DNA of 64,000 nucleotides from Furfurilactobacillus milii. GTDB lineage: Bacteria > Bacillota > Bacilli > Lactobacillales > Lactobacillaceae. The notes beneath the pieces are model-generated. The model was not told the DNA's origin. It did no database searches and saw only the letters and a program-made list of their open reading frames with translations. Location of the stretch: the NCBI RefSeq assembly GCF_009864005.1, contig NZ_WEZQ01000026.1, positions 62,001-126,000 on the forward strand. Reading direction: 5' to 3'. The translations under genes were made by a program, and so were the position numbers. Positions 18,116 through 26,269 of this stretch are shown piece after piece (positions within the stretch are counted from its first letter, which is position 1; each line of letters begins with the position of its first letter).

Positions 18116-18508
18116 CTTTCTCCTTGTGTAACCAATTTCTCTAAATCTTGGACTCGTATAATTTGTTCAAATAGGTGAATGTTGAGTACATTTCTTTGCC
18201 AAAAAATGTTAGCGGTTTTAATATTAATCGGGTTCACTAATATATTTATATCACTTGGGAGGGATGCAATGGGTCTTAATGAGCCCCTAGGTTGTAAACG
18301 CCTCATCAATTTGGTGATTGCGTTTATAGGACTTAGCCGCTGCGAATACTCATATGTACTCAAGGAGGGGATTAAATAATTGGTAATTAAATATTCCTAA
18401 TTTTCGAAAAAAGATAATCTGGTTGGAAGATAGAGAATACTATTGTATTTCTATCAGTAGCTTTGAAAGTATTTAAATATAATTAGTAGGCAAGGAGATA
18501 TTTTTATC
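18067..18508. other. Insert segment between the IS and the secreted protein gene
   Basis: AT-richer than its surroundings. A minus-strand frame of about 107 codons ending inside the IS (18040-18363) shows no recognisable domain and may be a remnant truncated by the IS. The end nearest 18500 holds the ribosome site (AAGGAG) of the next gene; TATAAT-like sequence near 18475-18482 may be its promoter. Confidence 0.45.
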
Positions 18509-19192
18509 ATGAAAAACAAGATTGCAACGGGACTAATTTTAGCAGTGCTACCAATGACTTTAGCAACTGTCGGTGCTACAAATGTCAAGGCTGATGCGAC
18601 ACATGCCACGACGTTTGAAATGAAAAGAAACGATATGAGTAAGACGTCTGGTGCCATCGTTGGAAGCTATAATAGTAAAGACAAGAAGGTTGTTGGAGCA
18701 ACCTTGCCTGGTAAATCTGTATCATTCAAGGTCTCTATGTTGAAAGGAGATTCAACATACTTGCATTTTGCCTTTATGCACGCCGCATCTGGATCAAAGG
18801 GTTGGTATTTTGCCCCAATGTCAGCAGATGGAATCAAATTAAGTAAGGCGGACTTTAAAGATGGTAAGAGTATAAATATTACGAATAAAATCGGATTGTT
18901 TGCGGCTCCGGACGCAAGTACTGTGAAGTCAGTCAAAGCAAATGAGGGTAAGCTGAAATACGAAAAGACTTCAAAGTTCCTAAAGGCGACTGTCAAAGAA
19001 ATCGATGGCAAATATACGGTTACTATCAAAAACATGTCTAAGGGCAATTACAAAACGCCATTCTCATCTGGTGTTTGGGGTACGGAAATGAATGGCTCAA
19101 AGGCTTTTGACCACACGCCATCAGCAGCATTAAGTAAGCTCGCTACGATGGGACACCGTGACGATTTGCTAAAGACAGCCGAAATGAAATAA
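18509..19192 (+). CDS. Secreted protein with a spondin-N-like domain
   Basis: A 227-residue protein. A Sec signal peptide (MKNKIATGLILAVLPMTLA and on) is predicted to be cut after VKA near residue 28, giving a soluble or wall-associated domain without a lipobox or LPXTG. From about residue 30 the pattern (TFEMKR, then KFLKATVKEIDGKYTVTIKN, then TPFSSGVWGTEMNGSKAF and a late ALSKLATMG) resembles bacterial Spond_N domain proteins, which contain SPGVW-like and GLE.LAE.G motifs. Function unknown. It is the only non-IS gene in the segment bounded by the 61-bp repeats. AAGGAG precedes the ATG. Confidence 0.7.
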   Translation: MKNKIATGLILAVLPMTLATVGATNVKADATHATTFEMKRNDMSKTSGAIVGSYNSKDKKVVGATLPGKSVSFKVSMLKGDSTYLHFAFMHAASGSKGWYFAPMSADGIKLSKADFKDGKSINITNKIGLFAAPDASTVKSVKANEGKLKYEKTSKFLKATVKEIDGKYTVTIKNMSKGNYKTPFSSGVWGTEMNGSKAFDHTPSAALSKLATMGHRDDLLKTAEMK

Positions 19193-19314
19193 GGTAGATA
19201 TATCGGTAGATAAGGCATCACACTGGGCTTGAAGTTAGGGATATTTAAATTCTCACGAAGATGTAGTTATCTGAGTACCTAGTCTATAAAAAATGAATCT
19301 CATAATGTGGCAAT

Positions 19315-19370
19315 AATCCCCTCACGGATGATAGATGATAGTTCCTCTGTCACTCGTGAGGGGATTTTTT
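19315..19370 (+). terminator. Terminator of the secreted protein gene
   Basis: AATCCCCTCACG pairs with CGTGAGGGGATT followed by TTTT, about 120 nt past the stop. Confidence 0.88.
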
Positions 19371-19553
19371 ATTCACTGTGAAGCCGTTTTGTTGATTATT
19401 ACCAGCACAACGGGCAGCGGTGACCATCATATTTAAGTGTTGTTATTTCTCTGTGTGGTTACTTCTAAAACATACCGGTATTTTTTGATCTTCGCCTTAG
19501 AAAATTTGCAGCAAATTGAAACGTTTAGCAAGCTTGCCAGTGCTGATGTACTT
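19371..19553. other. Right end of the insert, no gene seen
   Basis: No coding frame, integrase remnant or inverted repeat recognised between the terminator and the right 61-bp repeat. Confidence 0.6.
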
Positions 19554-19614
19554 TAAGTACAGTGATCGTAGCGATTAACGCGATGACACTGCGGGTAAAT
19601 AAACAAGCTGAATA
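19554..19614 (+). repeat. 61-bp direct repeat, right copy (copB 3' end)
   Basis: Identical to 16167-16227, 3,387 bp away. After it come a TAA in the copB frame and a terminator, so this is probably the original copB end. Confidence 0.95.
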
Positions 19615-19618
19615 ATTT

Positions 19619-19662
19619 AAAGAGCACAATTCCGATTTGTTTCAGAATTGTGCTCTTTTTCT
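19619..19662. terminator. Terminator, probably the original copB one
   Basis: AGAGCACAATTC pairs with GAATTGTGCTCT followed by TTTTT; it may also serve the convergent DUF805 gene. Confidence 0.88.
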
Positions 19663-19704
19663 ACCGTTAATTTAAGTGGACGTGCCAAACAGCGGACTAA
19701 AGGC

Positions 19705-20361
19705 TTATTTGCCTGTTGTTTCGTTTGTCATAGTTGTACTTTCAGTTTCACTGTTAACCGCCTTTGAGTCGCCACTATCCTCGTTGGGATTAGTCGTAGG
19801 TGTTGGGTCAGCTAAGTAACGGTTAGGTCGTTTGGACTTCTTAGCTAGCAATCCCCATTCAATGAGTTCGAGGATGAAGAATATCAGTAATGCCAGAAAT
19901 CCCCACTCAAAATTGGCCATGGCAGCGTTCACGTGACCATTCTGGTAGTTCACGACCAACAAGATCAATTCGTACATGGTAGTTAAGAAGAGTAGCAAAC
20001 GAACTATCCACAGGCCAATCAACCAATGTGCTGACCAATTGAAGTCGTGGGAGCGACGAACTGCAATGGTGAATTTTGGGATGAGCGTTGCCAACATGAA
20101 AATAATGGCAAGAATGACAAACGTATTGGCGAATACACTGTTCTCACCACCGGCAAACAGCCAGTGGGTAAGGTGAGGATTTCCAGTCCCCACACGGGCT
20201 GACGGATGATCATTGAAATCAAAGGCTCGTAAATATTGCATGGCCTGAAATAGAATTTCAAAAAAGAAGTTAACTAAAAAGGCCCACCAAAATTCCGCCC
20301 GGGTCGCAACGCCCTTGATGTGAAATGAGCGTTGCCAAAATTTTTTGTACGCGACTAACAT
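19705..20361 (-). CDS. DUF805 membrane protein
   Basis: A 218-residue protein, start set at 20361 (MLVAYKKFW) by a GAGGGG site. The RAEFWWAFLVNFFFEI segment is the DUF805 signature, followed by three or four more helices and a hydrophilic, Thr/Asn/Glu-rich cytoplasmic tail of about 45 residues. Function unknown. A second DUF805 gene lies at 37471. Confidence 0.82.
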   Translation of the reverse strand: MLVAYKKFWQRSFHIKGVATRAEFWWAFLVNFFFEILFQAMQYLRAFDFNDHPSARVGTGNPHLTHWLFAGGENSVFANTFVILAIIFMLATLIPKFTIAVRRSHDFNWSAHWLIGLWIVRLLLFLTTMYELILLVVNYQNGHVNAAMANFEWGFLALLIFFILELIEWGLLAKKSKRPNRYLADPTPTTNPNEDSGDSKAVNSETESTTMTNETTGK

Positions 20362-20489
20362 GTTGCTTCCCCTCACATTTCTTAGCAGAATTATACCATG
20401 CGATTCCGCAATAAAAAGTAAAGCAACCCTTAATTCTGACTTTGCTAACGTAAATTTGTATAATAGCGTCATGAGAAAGAAGGCGAACC

Positions 20490-21005
20490 ATGATTTTTGA
20501 AAAGTACCATCCGATCATGACTAAACACTATGAATTAGACTGGCTGACCACATTCAAAGTGAAAGAAATCTTTGCATTACGTCACGATGCCAGTGTAGCA
20601 AAGCTAACTAATCGGGACGTTGATGCAACCATCATGGACACGGCTGCCCACGTAAATCGTGTCATGAGTAAGATCATGCATAACGACGCGTTGGTTTGGG
20701 GAATTGGTGACAAACGGACGGGTGAATTTTTAGGGACGTTTGGGTTCGATTCTTTTGTGGCGGATCGAACAACTGCAGCAATTACGTTTGAACTATTACC
20801 GTCTGCTCAGCGTCGGGGTGTCATGAGTGAAGTGCTGAGTCATATGCTGTCATTTGCTTTTGATGAGCTCGATCTTCAAAAGGTTATCGCAACCGTGCAA
20901 TCAGCCAATGTTCAGACTGTCATGCTCTTGAAGGGGCAGGGCTTCACGTTGGATCGCGAGACGACGGGAGAGCTACAGTTTAAACTAAGACAAGACGAAC
21001 GCTAA
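20490..21005 (+). CDS. GNAT family acetyltransferase (RimJ/RimL-like)
   Basis: A 171-residue GNAT protein. It has GEFLGTFGFDSF (beta strand 4), ITFELLPSAQRRGVMSEVLSHML (acetyl-CoA pyrophosphate loop, RRG) and LQKVIATVQSANVQTVMLLKGQGF. This order matches RimJ/RimL-type N-acetyltransferases; the substrate is unknown. AGAAGG precedes the ATG. Confidence 0.85.
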   Translation: MIFEKYHPIMTKHYELDWLTTFKVKEIFALRHDASVAKLTNRDVDATIMDTAAHVNRVMSKIMHNDALVWGIGDKRTGEFLGTFGFDSFVADRTTAAITFELLPSAQRRGVMSEVLSHMLSFAFDELDLQKVIATVQSANVQTVMLLKGQGFTLDRETTGELQFKLRQDER

Positions 21006-21046
21006 TTTTGAATAAAACAAAGTTTACCAAAATCTGATAAAAGCGC

Positions 21047-21112
21047 TACAATGAAACCAACGAGCCGTCCCCACAAAGCGTGGGACTTAATGGCGCCCGT
21101 TTCTTTTCCATT
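21047..21112 (+). promoter_or_regulatory. Promoter and structured leader of the 47-residue gene
   Basis: TACAAT (21047-21052) is a good -10. The transcript would begin near 21059 and immediately fold: AACG-GCC and GTCCCCAC pair with GTGGGAC and GGC-CGTT, followed by TTTCTTTT. It looks like an attenuator or terminator-like hairpin ahead of a short gene. No known riboswitch class recognised. Confidence 0.55.
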
Positions 21113-21129
21113 TAAAAGAGGCGAATATC

Positions 21130-21273
21130 ATGGCTAAATTGAGTAAGGAAGAACGTAAGGCTTTGATCGAAAAGGCCGAAGAAGATCGTGCTAAGAACCC
21201 AAAGCCAGAATCAAAAGAATCTGGTTTTGCCACGATTGATGCAGATGCAAAGAAGTTGGAAGACGAAAACTAG
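21130..21273 (+). CDS. Small hydrophilic protein, 47 residues
   Basis: Reads MAKLSKEERKALIEKAEEDR and continues with a Lys/Glu-rich stretch to KKLEDEN. The composition (highly charged, no Cys, helix-forming first half) and codon use look genuine. A weak purine-rich site (AAAAGAGG) precedes the ATG. It has its own promoter, leader hairpin and terminator. Small charged proteins of this size are common in lactobacilli, but I assign no function. Confidence 0.72.
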   Translation: MAKLSKEERKALIEKAEEDRAKNPKPESKESGFATIDADAKKLEDEN

Positions 21274-21338
21274 TTTTTCAACGTGGTTGCTTACATAGGT
21301 AAGCGTGCCGAGTGATAACAATTGTTGTCGCTATTAAT

Positions 21339-21392
21339 AAAAATAAGGTTAAATGATGCATCTTCAATGTGTCATTTGGCCTTATTTTTATT
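21339..21392 (+). terminator. Terminator after the 47-residue gene
   Basis: AAAAATAAGG-AAATGA pairs with TCATTT-CCTTATTTTT. Confidence 0.85.
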
Positions 21393-21463
21393 TATGTCAT
21401 GACTGTGCAGGCTAGTATTAGCTGTTGTTAACTGGTGTGTGTTTGTTTTTTGTTAGGATATGA

Positions 21464-21650
21464 GCTGGAGGACGGTAACAATGATATCGAGCCATGATGG
21501 CGATGTTAATTCGGTGGTTTTGCCGAATTTACATCACGGACGGTCGCAGAGACCCGGTTTTTCACGGGGCTATGCGGCGAGGTGAGAGACCGTGAATTTC
21601 GGGCTCGATCCGGTCCCACGGCGAGCGTGTCATTGTTGCCAACCGTAAGC
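21464..21650 (+). repeat. Structured repeat, A-type copy 3 (solitary)
   Basis: Outer stem GGTAACAATGATA with TGTCATTGTTGCC; H1 GATGTTAATTCGG with CCGAATTTACATC; H2 CGCAGAG with CTATGCG. No B partner is present. Confidence 0.88.
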
Positions 21651-21782
21651 GCAGGCCACACACGATAAAGCACCTCATCACATATTAAGACATCCTCAAT
21701 GTGTCACTCAAAAATCGCATGCAAAACACGTAATGCGGTATAATTTAGCTAGCAATCAACAAACGTTTGGAGGCGAATTGTC

Positions 21783-23246
21783 ATGGCAGATGCATTGGAA
21801 TTAGCACGTCGAGTCCGCGATGGTGAAGTGACCAGTGAGGCCTTGGTCGAAGCAGCTTTTGCGCGGATCGAAGCGACCAACGATGACTTGAACGCGGTCG
21901 TTCACACGCGCCGTGAAAAAGCTCTGTCGGAGGCCCGCCAGTTGCAGGATCTTGGTCAGCCATTTTTAGGTGTGCCACTGCTATTGAAGGATCTCGGCCA
22001 AAATTTAAAGGGTGAACCGGCCACGCTGAGTGCACGCTTATTCAAAGATGAAATTGCGGGTCAAACAGATAATTTTGTTGCAGCACTGCAAGATGCTGGT
22101 TTTATCATAATTGGTCAAACGAATGCACCAGAGTTTGGCTTCAAAAACATTACTGATCCAGTGCTCTATGGTAAAACACGAAATGCGTGGGATCGTGACT
22201 ATTATCCGGGTGGATCATCTGGCGGCGCAGCGACAAGTGTTGCGGCCGGTTATGTACCATTGGCTGCTGGTAATGATGGTGGCGGATCGATCCGCATACC
22301 AGCCTCATTCTCCGGCTTGATTGGATTAAAGCCTACACGTGGTCGAGTGCCTGTCGGTCCTGATGGCTGGCGCGGTTGGGCTGGTGCGTCCATTAATTTT
22401 GCGTTGACGCATTCAATTCGCGATACGGCAGCCTTATTAGACTGGTTGCAAACGTACCAACCGGAGGCGCCATTTAGTACGCCCGTTAATCTACAAGGGT
22501 TTGCCGCGCAACTCTGGGATCAGCCAGCTCATCTGAGAATTGCTTACAGTACAAAATCACCCGTTGGCACGCCTGTTTCTATGGCGGCTGTGCAGGCGGT
22601 CGAGGATGCCGTGGCATTTTTACGGGAACAGGGCTACGAAGTGGTCGAAAAGAGCAATCCATTGGATGGTGTGGCACTCATGCGGTCTTACTACATGATG
22701 AATGGTGCTGAAACCGCTGCAATGTTTGATTCTGTTAATCAGGCCTTAGGACGTTCGGTTGGGCCAGACGATATGGAACGGTTGACGTGGCTGATCTATC
22801 AGGCAGGACTAGGTGTCACTGGTGCACAGTATAGTCAGGCAATGGGTCTATGGGATCAAGCCAGTGCACAGATGAATGACTTTTTGGACACGTATGATCT
22901 GTACCTCACCCCAACGACTGCTTACCCGGCACCACGTTTGGACAATCCTTTGGTGGATCCAGATATAGATGCCCAGATCGATCATGTGACGCGGATGAAA
23001 TCGCCTGAGCGTTTGCAACTGTTGTGGGATTATTTTGAACAGGCGCTGACATTGTCGCCATTTACACAACAGGCTAATTTAACAGGACAACCGGCCATCA
23101 GTTTGCCAACATTTGTGACTGACGCAGGATTACCAATCGGCATTCAGTTCACCGCCCGTAAAGGTGATGAATTGGCATTGTTGCGCATTGGCCGTTTGTT
23201 TGAACAACAACATCAGCTAAAATTACCCACCTTTGAAGAGGAATGA
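21783..23246 (+). CDS. Amidase signature family hydrolase
   Basis: A 487-residue amidase. The Ser-cisSer-Lys triad is visible: Lys in LLLKDLGQ (near residue 69), Ser in GGSSGGAATS (near 144), and nucleophile Ser in GNDGGGSIRIPAS (near 168). TNAPEFGFKN and KPTRGRVPVGPDGW are also typical. It hydrolyses an amide, possibly a linear or cyclic small amide; no GatB or GatC neighbours, so it is not the tRNA amidotransferase subunit. GGAGG precedes the ATG. It is followed at 12 nt by the reductase gene. Confidence 0.9.
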   Translation: MADALELARRVRDGEVTSEALVEAAFARIEATNDDLNAVVHTRREKALSEARQLQDLGQPFLGVPLLLKDLGQNLKGEPATLSARLFKDEIAGQTDNFVAALQDAGFIIIGQTNAPEFGFKNITDPVLYGKTRNAWDRDYYPGGSSGGAATSVAAGYVPLAAGNDGGGSIRIPASFSGLIGLKPTRGRVPVGPDGWRGWAGASINFALTHSIRDTAALLDWLQTYQPEAPFSTPVNLQGFAAQLWDQPAHLRIAYSTKSPVGTPVSMAAVQAVEDAVAFLREQGYEVVEKSNPLDGVALMRSYYMMNGAETAAMFDSVNQALGRSVGPDDMERLTWLIYQAGLGVTGAQYSQAMGLWDQASAQMNDFLDTYDLYLTPTTAYPAPRLDNPLVDPDIDAQIDHVTRMKSPERLQLLWDYFEQALTLSPFTQQANLTGQPAISLPTFVTDAGLPIGIQFTARKGDELALLRIGRLFEQQHQLKLPTFEEE

Positions 23247-23258
23247 CAGGATTTAATA

Positions 23259-24254
23259 ATGGATGAAGTAATGTATGATTTAACAATTATTGGCGGTGGT
23301 CCCGTGGGCTTGTTTGCCGCTTTTTACGCAGGTTTGCAGGAGTTAAAAACACAAGTGGTTGAGAGTTTGCCCCAGGTCGGTGGTCAATTAACCACGCTGT
23401 ATCCGGAAAAACGCATTTTGGATGTGGCCGGTTTTAGCCACGTAACCGCCCAAGAATTAGTCGACAAGTTAGTGGCACAAACGAGTGAATTCCCAGTTTC
23501 GATAAAGACGGAAACAACGGTGACGAACGTGAGTGGTCAACTGGGTGATTTCACGATCACGACCAACAAGGATGTAACCCATTCTAAGGCCGTTTTGGTG
23601 ACCACGGGTAATGGCGCTTTCACGCCGCGCAAGCTAGCTGTGGATAACGCAGAGGCGTTCGAGGGACGCAATCTTTGGTACTTTGTGCCGAAGGTCGCTC
23701 AATTTAAGGATCATGACGTGATGATTGCTGGTGGGGGAGATGCCGCCATTGATATTGCGTTGATGTTAGAACCGGTGGCCCATCATGTATATTTAATACA
23801 CCGCAGGGATTCGTTCCGAGCGTTGCCACACAGCGTGACTAAGCTGAATGAATCCAGTGTTGAAACGGTTACGCCTTATCTTGTGAGTGGGCTGACAGCA
23901 AACGGCAATCAGGTGACAGTCGACTTAAAAGAAATGAAGACTGACAATCATCGAGCGGTTACCGTAGATGATTTGGTTGTTAATTATGGCTTCATCTCAG
24001 ATCACAGCGTGTTTGAAAACTGGGACCTGCAGTTTGACCAAAACCGGCAACAGGTGGCTGTCGATGGTAGTATGAAAACTAGTATCGACGGCATTTATGC
24101 CGCTGGCGATACAGCCAGCTATGATGGCAAGGTGGCCTTAATTGCGACAGGATTTGGCGAAGCAGCTACGGCTGTTCACGCAGCTGCGTTTGCTATTGAT
24201 CCGCATCACCGTGGACCAGTGCACAGTACGTCGGTTCACTTACCCAACGAATAA
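23259..24254 (+). CDS. Ferredoxin/flavodoxin-NADP+ reductase, thioredoxin-reductase-like (YumC type)
   Basis: A 331-residue flavoprotein with FAD motif GGGPVGLFAAFYAG near residues 11-24, the LPQVGGQLTTLYPEK segment typical of this FNR class, NADP motif GGGDAAID, and C-terminal AAGDTASYDGKVALIATGFGEA. There is no CxxC redox pair, which separates it from true thioredoxin reductase. It passes electrons between NADPH and ferredoxin or flavodoxin. It follows the amidase closely and probably shares its transcript. Confidence 0.92.
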   Translation: MDEVMYDLTIIGGGPVGLFAAFYAGLQELKTQVVESLPQVGGQLTTLYPEKRILDVAGFSHVTAQELVDKLVAQTSEFPVSIKTETTVTNVSGQLGDFTITTNKDVTHSKAVLVTTGNGAFTPRKLAVDNAEAFEGRNLWYFVPKVAQFKDHDVMIAGGGDAAIDIALMLEPVAHHVYLIHRRDSFRALPHSVTKLNESSVETVTPYLVSGLTANGNQVTVDLKEMKTDNHRAVTVDDLVVNYGFISDHSVFENWDLQFDQNRQQVAVDGSMKTSIDGIYAAGDTASYDGKVALIATGFGEAATAVHAAAFAIDPHHRGPVHSTSVHLPNE

Positions 24255-24373
24255 TCAGAGAAAACGATAACTTCTGACAATTATTGTTTTTATCGCTTTA
24301 TGTCGGTTGAAAAACGGCTATAATGATATCTACTAATGTCTTTTTAATTTATGTAAAAGCCCTGTGAAAGGAT

Positions 24374-24988
24374 GTGCTTCACATTAAAAAAGTTATGAGC
24401 TGGGTGTGGCCAATTTTAATTGGTTTTGCCATTGCAATGTTAGTTAAATGGCTTCTGATTGCGCATGTACGTGTTGACGGTCCCTCAATGTTGCCTAACC
24501 TTCAGAATGACGAGCGGGTGTGGGCCTTTAAGCAGGCGCCATTAAAGCATGATCGTGTCATCGTGTTTAAGGCTTATGGTGTGGACCCACAGGCGACGGA
24601 TACTAAAGTTATGTATGTTAAGCGGATTATTGGAATGCCGGGAGACACGATTGATTATCACGCTGATGGAAAGTTATACGTGAACGGTAAGTTTGTTTCT
24701 CAGAGTTATATCACCAAAAAGCAGCAACAGGCTGGTACTCTCACAGCTTTGCCGCATAACGGTAACGACTACAAAGGGTTTAATTTAAAAACACTTAGCT
24801 ATGATGAAAACTGGACGCGTAACGCTGGTGTTACTAAGGTTCCAAAAGATAGCTATTTCGTTCTCGGGGATAATCGTGCTGTATCAAACGACAGTCGGTA
24901 CTATGGCTTCGTACCGAAAAGCAAAGTTGTCGGCGTCGTTAAAGCTTATCCGTGGTCAGAGCATCATGAGCAAATTAACGTAAAATGA
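24374..24988 (+). CDS. lepB: Type I signal peptidase
   Basis: A 204-residue membrane-anchored peptidase with one N-terminal helix (WVWPILIGFAIAMLVKWLLI), catalytic Ser in VDGPSMLPNL (near residue 38), Lys in VKRIIGMPGD (near 83), and GDNRAVSNDSRYYGFV. It removes Sec signal peptides at the outer membrane face. The start is uncertain: GTG at 24374 lies only 1-2 nt from AAAGGA, and ATG at 24395 is possible. The extracellular part carries an insertion near residues 115-140. Confidence 0.92.
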   Translation: MLHIKKVMSWVWPILIGFAIAMLVKWLLIAHVRVDGPSMLPNLQNDERVWAFKQAPLKHDRVIVFKAYGVDPQATDTKVMYVKRIIGMPGDTIDYHADGKLYVNGKFVSQSYITKKQQQAGTLTALPHNGNDYKGFNLKTLSYDENWTRNAGVTKVPKDSYFVLGDNRAVSNDSRYYGFVPKSKVVGVVKAYPWSEHHEQINVK

Positions 24989-25003
24989 ATTTAATTTAGT
25001 AAT

Positions 25004-25051
25004 AAAGTGACAATAGTGCCGACGATAGGCGTTATTGTTACTTTTTTTATG
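25004..25051 (+). terminator. Terminator of lepB
   Basis: GTGACAATA pairs with TATTGTTAC, followed by seven T. Confidence 0.85.
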
Positions 25052-25230
25052 CAATAAATTTGGTTAAATGGGTATAATATTAATAAGTTTATGGTATTTT
25101 TTAGGTTTCTCAACTACAATTAAGTACAATTCATTTCATAAGTTTAACTTTAATCACTTGGGCAAAGCTATAAGTGGATCAAAGACAACTGGGTTTATTA
25201 CAGTAATTTTTGAGAAAAGGGGTTCTCGTA

Positions 25231-25692
25231 ATGTCCGAACCAATGAATGATCAGGAAAATGTTGATGCAATGGTTGCAGTATTATGTGATCACTACGTTA
25301 ACGAAGTTTATGTTGCTAACCGTGCAGCGATCAATTTTGTTAATCACTTCGGTCTGAATTTACAAACGGCCGTTTTGTTGAGACGAATCGCTGCAAACAA
25401 AGGCATCACCGTGTCACAGCTTACCAAGGAAACGCCGTTTTCAATGAGTGTTGTCTCGACACAAATTGGTAAGCTATTAAAGGACGATCAGGTTGAAATG
25501 AAAACAACCGCTGATGATCGTCGGACCAAATTGGTTTTCTTAACCAATAAGGGTGTTCGTTTGCATCATAAGATTGAAAAGTCGATTCGTGAATCAGTTG
25601 AAAGTTTAGGTGACACCATTTCAACTGAAAAAATCGATGATGCAATCAAGTTAATTGAACAACTTGGTGCATCCTTACCGACCTTCGAATAA
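25231..25692 (+). CDS. MarR family transcriptional regulator
   Basis: A 153-residue winged-helix protein, start set at 25231 by an AAAAGGGG site. The helix-turn-helix runs through GITVSQLTKETPFSMSVVST with wing DDRRTKLVFLTNKG, the DxR motif of MarR proteins. It stands alone between two terminators; ligand and targets unknown. Confidence 0.85.
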   Translation: MSEPMNDQENVDAMVAVLCDHYVNEVYVANRAAINFVNHFGLNLQTAVLLRRIAANKGITVSQLTKETPFSMSVVSTQIGKLLKDDQVEMKTTADDRRTKLVFLTNKGVRLHHKIEKSIRESVESLGDTISTEKIDDAIKLIEQLGASLPTFE

Positions 25693-25693
25693 A

Positions 25694-25738
25694 AAAGACA
25701 TCAATGCGGATATTTATAGCGTGTTGGTGTTTTTTTTG
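25694..25738 (+). terminator. Terminator of the MarR gene
   Basis: ACATCAATGCG pairs (with G-T pairs) to CGTGTTGGTGT, then a run of T. Confidence 0.75.
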
Positions 25739-25771
25739 TGCGCTGAAAAATGGGGATTGTCTGACCGCTTA

Positions 25772-25955
25772 CGGTTGCCAACATTGACACGCTCTCCGTG
25801 GGACCGGTTCAAGCCCGAAGCTCACGGTCTTTCACCTCGCCGTAAAGCCTCGTGAAGACCGCGAGTCTTTCCGACCGTCCGTAACCTAAATTCGGGCAAA
25901 TCACCGAATTAACGTTACCTTCACGGCTCGGTATCAATGTTGGCGCCCTCCAGCT
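25772..25955 (-). repeat. Structured repeat, A-type copy 4 (solitary)
   Basis: Outer stem GCCAACATTGACAC with GTATCAATGTTGGC, H2 CGTAAAG/CTTTCCG (one mismatch), core GGACCGGTTCAAGCC. No B module follows. Confidence 0.9.
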
Positions 25956-26269
25956 CACATAGTTACAAGCTTGCACATCGTTTAACCAGCAATTTCTGAC
26001 ATAACAAGATTGCCAGATGGCCTGTTGTTTTCAACTGTCGGCGTAAATAATGCATTCCACAAAAAATCAGATTGCTTCTTTCTCAGCATCACGGTTTTAA
26101 TCTCTTGTTATGATTGCCTCGCATCAGCACGTTGATATGTTTTTAGTGATATGATTATAAAATCATAAGATAATTCCAGCGAAATTAAAGTGACCGATAA
26201 AACTTTAATAAATGATTGGAAATTCCGTTATCGAATAACACGAAATTACTAAAACGAAGGTGAGCGGAT
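25956..26269. other. Intergenic region downstream of A copy 4
   Basis: No gene or B-type repeat recognised. It should contain the promoter of the CPBP protease gene; AAGGTGAGCGG near 26258 is its ribosome site. Confidence 0.5.

Noticed and set aside
18040-18363. 107-codon minus-strand frame next to the IS
   Set aside because: Overlaps the IS end and resembles no known domain; kept only as a note on the insert segment.
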